The position numbers were made by a program, and so were the translations under genes. The notes beneath the pieces are model-generated. The model was not told the origin of the DNA. It did not search any database and was given only the letters and a program-made list of their open reading frames with translations. Below are positions 61,426 through 64,000 of a stretch of 64,000 bases of DNA, one piece after another; position 1 is the first letter of the stretch, and each line of letters opens with the position of its first letter. This DNA comes from Pantoea wallisii (GTDB lineage Bacteria; Pseudomonadota; Gammaproteobacteria; Enterobacterales; Enterobacteriaceae): the NCBI RefSeq assembly GCF_002095485.1, contig NZ_MLFS01000003.1, positions 83,877 through 147,876 of the forward strand, given 5' to 3'.

Positions 61426-64000
61426 TTACATCTCGTGAGGCGGCGGAGAGAGAACTTCACGGTTACCGTTATGGCCCGGTTCAGAGACAATGCCCTGCGC
61501 TTCCATCTGCTCAATAATACGGGCAGCACGGTTATAGCCGATGCGGAACTGACGCTGCACACCGGAGATGGATGCACGGCGTTTTTCCACGATAAAAGCA
61601 ACCGCCTGGTCAAACAGCGGATCAAGCTCTTCATCGCCGTCGATACCGCCACCCGCGCTGTCGCTCTCTTCGCCCGCGGTGATGCTTTCAATATATTGCG
61701 GGCGACCGCGTGCTTTCCAGTCCTGCACTACCGCATGTACTTCCTGATCGCGCACAAAGGCACCGTGCACACGCACCGGCATAGAGGAGTTCGGTGGCAT
61801 ATAGAGCATGTCACCCATGCCCAGCAGCGACTCTGCGCCACCCTGATCGAGGATGGTGCGGGAGTCGATCTTACTGGAGACGGTAAAGGCGATACGGGTT
61901 GGAATGTTCGCTTTAATCAGACCCGTGATCACATCCACTGACGGACGCTGAGTCGCGAGCACCAGATGAATACCTGCCGCACGCGCTTTCTGCGCCAGGC
62001 GCGCGATCAGCTCTTCCACTTTTTTGCCTACCGCCATCATCAGATCGGCGAACTCGTCAACCAGTACGACAATGTAAGGCAGCTTTTCCAGTACCGGCGG
62101 CGTCATATCCATGCTGTCACCTGGCTTCCAGAATGGGTCCGGAATGGGGCGGCCCATCGCGGCGGCTTGCTCGATCTTCTCGTTGTACCCGGCAAGATTA
62201 CGTACGCCCAGCGCAGACATCAGCTTATAGCGACGCTCCATCTCCACCACACTCCAGCGCAGCGCATTGGCGGCGTCCTTCATGTCGGTGACGACCTCCG
62301 TCAGCAGATGTGGAATGCCTTCATACACCGACAGCTCAAGCATTTTCGGGTCGATCATGATAAAGCGCACCTCTTCCGGCGTGGCTTTATACAGCATGCT
62401 GATGATCATGGTGTTAACGCCGACTGACTTACCGGAACCGGTTGTACCGGCAACCAGTAAATGCGGCATTTTTGCCAGGTCAGCGACCACCGGTTGCCCG
62501 GAGATATCTTTCCCCAGCACGACCGCGAGCGGCGATGGATTATCACGGAATTTGTCGCAATCCAGCACTTCACGCAGATACACGGTCTGGCGATGTTTAT
62601 TCGGCAGTTCCAGGCCAACGTACGGTTTACCCGGAATAACCTCAACCACGCGCACCGCAACGGCGGAGAGCGAACGTGCCAGGTCGCGCGACAGATTTGA
62701 GATACGCGCGGCTTTAACGCCCGGCGCCAGATCCAGCTCAAAACGGGTGATGACAGGACCTGGCGAAATACCGACCACTTCCGCCTTCACACGATAATCC
62801 GCCAGGCGTGCTTCAACCAGACGGGCCGTCTGCTCCAGTGCAAACATATCTACCGGCGCCTCTTCTGACGGCGGTGAGGTCAGCAGATCCAGCGTAGGCA
62901 GTGGCGTAGAGGGTTTCTCCAGCGGCTGCTCATGGCGTACCAGGAAGGGATGGAACAGGCTATCCTGCGCCGGCGCAGTCGGTTTAGGCGGCTCTGCCGG
63001 TGCAGCGTAGGGTTGCGGCTCCGGCGAAGACCATGGGCTGTTCTGTTCATTGAGTGACGGCAGCGTTTCCGGCTGGCGCTGCGGCTGCGGTGCTGCAGGC
63101 TGTTGCCATTGTGCCGGTGCCTCCGGTTCAGGCTGCGGTGCCGCAGCCTGCTGCCACTGTGCTGGCGTCTCCGGTTCAGGATCCGGCGTCGCGGCGATAG
63201 TGAACAGCGGTTCGCTCGGGCTATCGTCCACCAGATCCTTCATCGGCGAGAAATCAAAAGCGGAAGCAGTATCAAGGTTAAACACCGGATTCTGCGGCGC
63301 TTCGGCTGAGGTGTAGCGCTGTTGCTGCTGCGCAGCGAACTGGCTTGCCAGCTGGGCCTGATGGTGCGCTTCCTCGTCATCCTCTTCGGGCTGCTGCTCC
63401 CAGCTTTCGCCATAGCGCTGCTGCTGTTGCGACTGGAAAGCCTCACGCAGCTGCGCCTCCTCCAGTGCAGCCTGATCCTCCTCCTGCACGGGTTGAGCAG
63501 AGACGCTGCTGACGGACGCTGCTGGCAGATCCGTCTCCTCACGCGCTTTCTCTTCCGCCATGCGTTGTGATGGCAGTTTGATGCCATAGGAGGCCAGCTC
63601 ACGACGCGTAGGTAACTTCACTTTATTCGGACGCGGCAGCTCCGGACCAATCCCCTGTTTTACCTGAGGATTGTAATCGCGCTCTGGTACCACATCGAAG
63701 GCAGGCGAGTACGGTGACGCGCCGGCCGCAGCATTGACCGCACCTGCACCAACGGCTGCGGCGGTTGCGCTGTTAAGCGGTGCGGCAAACGGTTCGGCAT
63801 GTTGCCAGTCGCCCATGCGCGGTCCCTCATCATCCTCAGCGGGCGCGAAAGAGACCGGGGCGGGTGTATCGGGCATCTCAAAATGGTAGCGCGTAGGCGC
63901 AGGCTGAACTGCCGGCTCGACTACCGCCGGTTGCGATGCCGACGCCGCATAGTGCGATACCGGCGCAGCCGGTTGCGGCACCGGGGCAACCGGAGCGGCA
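61426..64000 (-). CDS. ftsK: DNA translocase FtsK (C-terminal part; N-terminus beyond the window)
   Basis: About 858 codons are visible; the reading frame is open through 64000, so the N-terminal membrane domain lies outside. Visible in order: a long Pro/Gln/Ala/Glu-rich linker (to about residue 370, counting from 63981), the alpha domain, the RecA-like motor with Walker A GTTGSGKS at 512-519 and Walker B VVLVDEF at 638-644, and the C-terminal gamma winged helix ([22 protein letters not shown]) that reads KOPS sequences and activates XerCD at dif. Couples chromosome segregation to division. The linker holds a tandem 16-residue repeat. Confidence 0.97.
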   Translation of the reverse strand, partial: AAPVAPVPQPAAPVSHYAASASQPAVVEPAVQPAPTRYHFEMPDTPAPVSFAPAEDDEGPRMGDWQHAEPFAAPLNSATAAAVGAGAVNAAAGASPYSPAFDVVPERDYNPQVKQGIGPELPRPNKVKLPTRRELASYGIKLPSQRMAEEKAREETDLPAASVSSVSAQPVQEEDQAALEEAQLREAFQSQQQQRYGESWEQQPEEDDEEAHHQAQLASQFAAQQQQRYTSAEAPQNPVFNLDTASAFDFSPMKDLVDDSPSEPLFTIAATPDPEPETPAQWQQAAAPQPEPEAPAQWQQPAAPQPQRQPETLPSLNEQNSPWSSPEPQPYAAPAEPPKPTAPAQDSLFHPFLVRHEQPLEKPSTPLPTLDLLTSPPSEEAPVDMFALEQTARLVEARLADYRVKAEVVGISPGPVITRFELDLAPGVKAARISNLSRDLARSLSAVAVRVVEVIPGKPYVGLELPNKHRQTVYLREVLDCDKFRDNPSPLAVVLGKDISGQPVVADLAKMPHLLVAGTTGSGKSVGVNTMIISMLYKATPEEVRFIMIDPKMLELSVYEGIPHLLTEVVTDMKDAANALRWSVVEMERRYKLMSALGVRNLAGYNEKIEQAAAMGRPIPDPFWKPGDSMDMTPPVLEKLPYIVVLVDEFADLMMAVGKKVEELIARLAQKARAAGIHLVLATQRPSVDVITGLIKANIPTRIAFTVSSKIDSRTILDQGGAESLLGMGDMLYMPPNSSMPVRVHGAFVRDQEVHAVVQDWKARGRPQYIESITAGEESDSAGGGIDGDEELDPLFDQAVAFIVEKRRASISGVQRQFRIGYNRAARIIEQMEAQGIVSEPGHNGNREVLSPPPHEM
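63085..63180 (-). repeat. 48-bp tandem repeat in the ftsK linker
   Basis: Two in-frame 48-bp units encode [16 protein letters not shown] and [16 protein letters not shown], directly adjacent. They lie in the disordered linker between the membrane and motor parts, where length varies freely among species. Confidence 0.75.

Overview
This window is a stretch of core chromosome from a gamma-proteobacterium of the order Enterobacterales. Gene content and order follow the Escherichia coli 21-minute region (uup-rlmL-ycbX-zapC-pyrD, ssuEADCB-pepN-pncB-asnS-ompF-aspC-gloC-mepK-ldtD-mukBEF-cmoM-elyC-ycbJ-kdsB-ycaR-ycaQ-lpxK-msbA-comEC-ihfB-rpsA-cmk-aroA-serC-ycaO-focA-pflB-pflA-ycaD-serS-rarA-lolA-ftsK). 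The proteins are clearly related to, but diverged from, the E. coli ones. A Pantoea/Erwinia-type organism (Erwiniaceae) fits best. That placement is an inference from protein recall and gene order, not from a search.

Layout. 1-7043: tail of the pqi/uup/rlmL cluster, the Fe-S/MOSC protein YcbX, the division protein ZapC and dihydroorotate dehydrogenase. 7164-10567: the only clearly accessory block, three genes on the minus strand (unrecognised protein, Wzx-like flippase, family 2 glycosyltransferase), followed by a 755-bp spacer rich in dyads. 11323-15590: the ssuEADCB sulfonate uptake and desulfonation operon. 15659-24068: pepN, pncB, asnS, the OmpF porin with conserved OmpR and MicF regulatory features, and aspC. 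24326-27543: gloC and the paired peptidoglycan genes mepK and ldtD. 27699-34973: cmoM-mukF-mukE-mukB, a tightly overlapping condensin operon. 35098-44138: elyC, ycbJ, kdsB, ycaR, ycaQ, lpxK, msbA and comEC, largely envelope and LPS biogenesis. 44340-49838: ihfB, rpsA, cmk, aroA and serC. 50150-56373: ycaO and the anaerobic formate module focA-pflB-pflA with a textbook FNR box. 56428-64000: ycaD, serS, rarA, lolA and the C-terminal two thirds of ftsK.

Five conserved genes (ssuC, aspC, gloC, cmoM, ycbJ) are each broken by one small indel, with the remainder of each reading frame intact and conserved in another frame. Having five such lesions in 64 kb of core genome points to indel errors in the assembly at least as much as to real pseudogenes.

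No rRNA, tRNA, CRISPR array, IS element or prophage was seen. I did not find a convincing undescribed multigene system. The best leads are the glycosyltransferase/flippase/orphan trio, a roughly 104-nt structured element between aspC and gloC, perfect short-spacer palindromes in front of serS and ycaD, and a 24-codon ORF whose ribosome-binding site lies in a hairpin.
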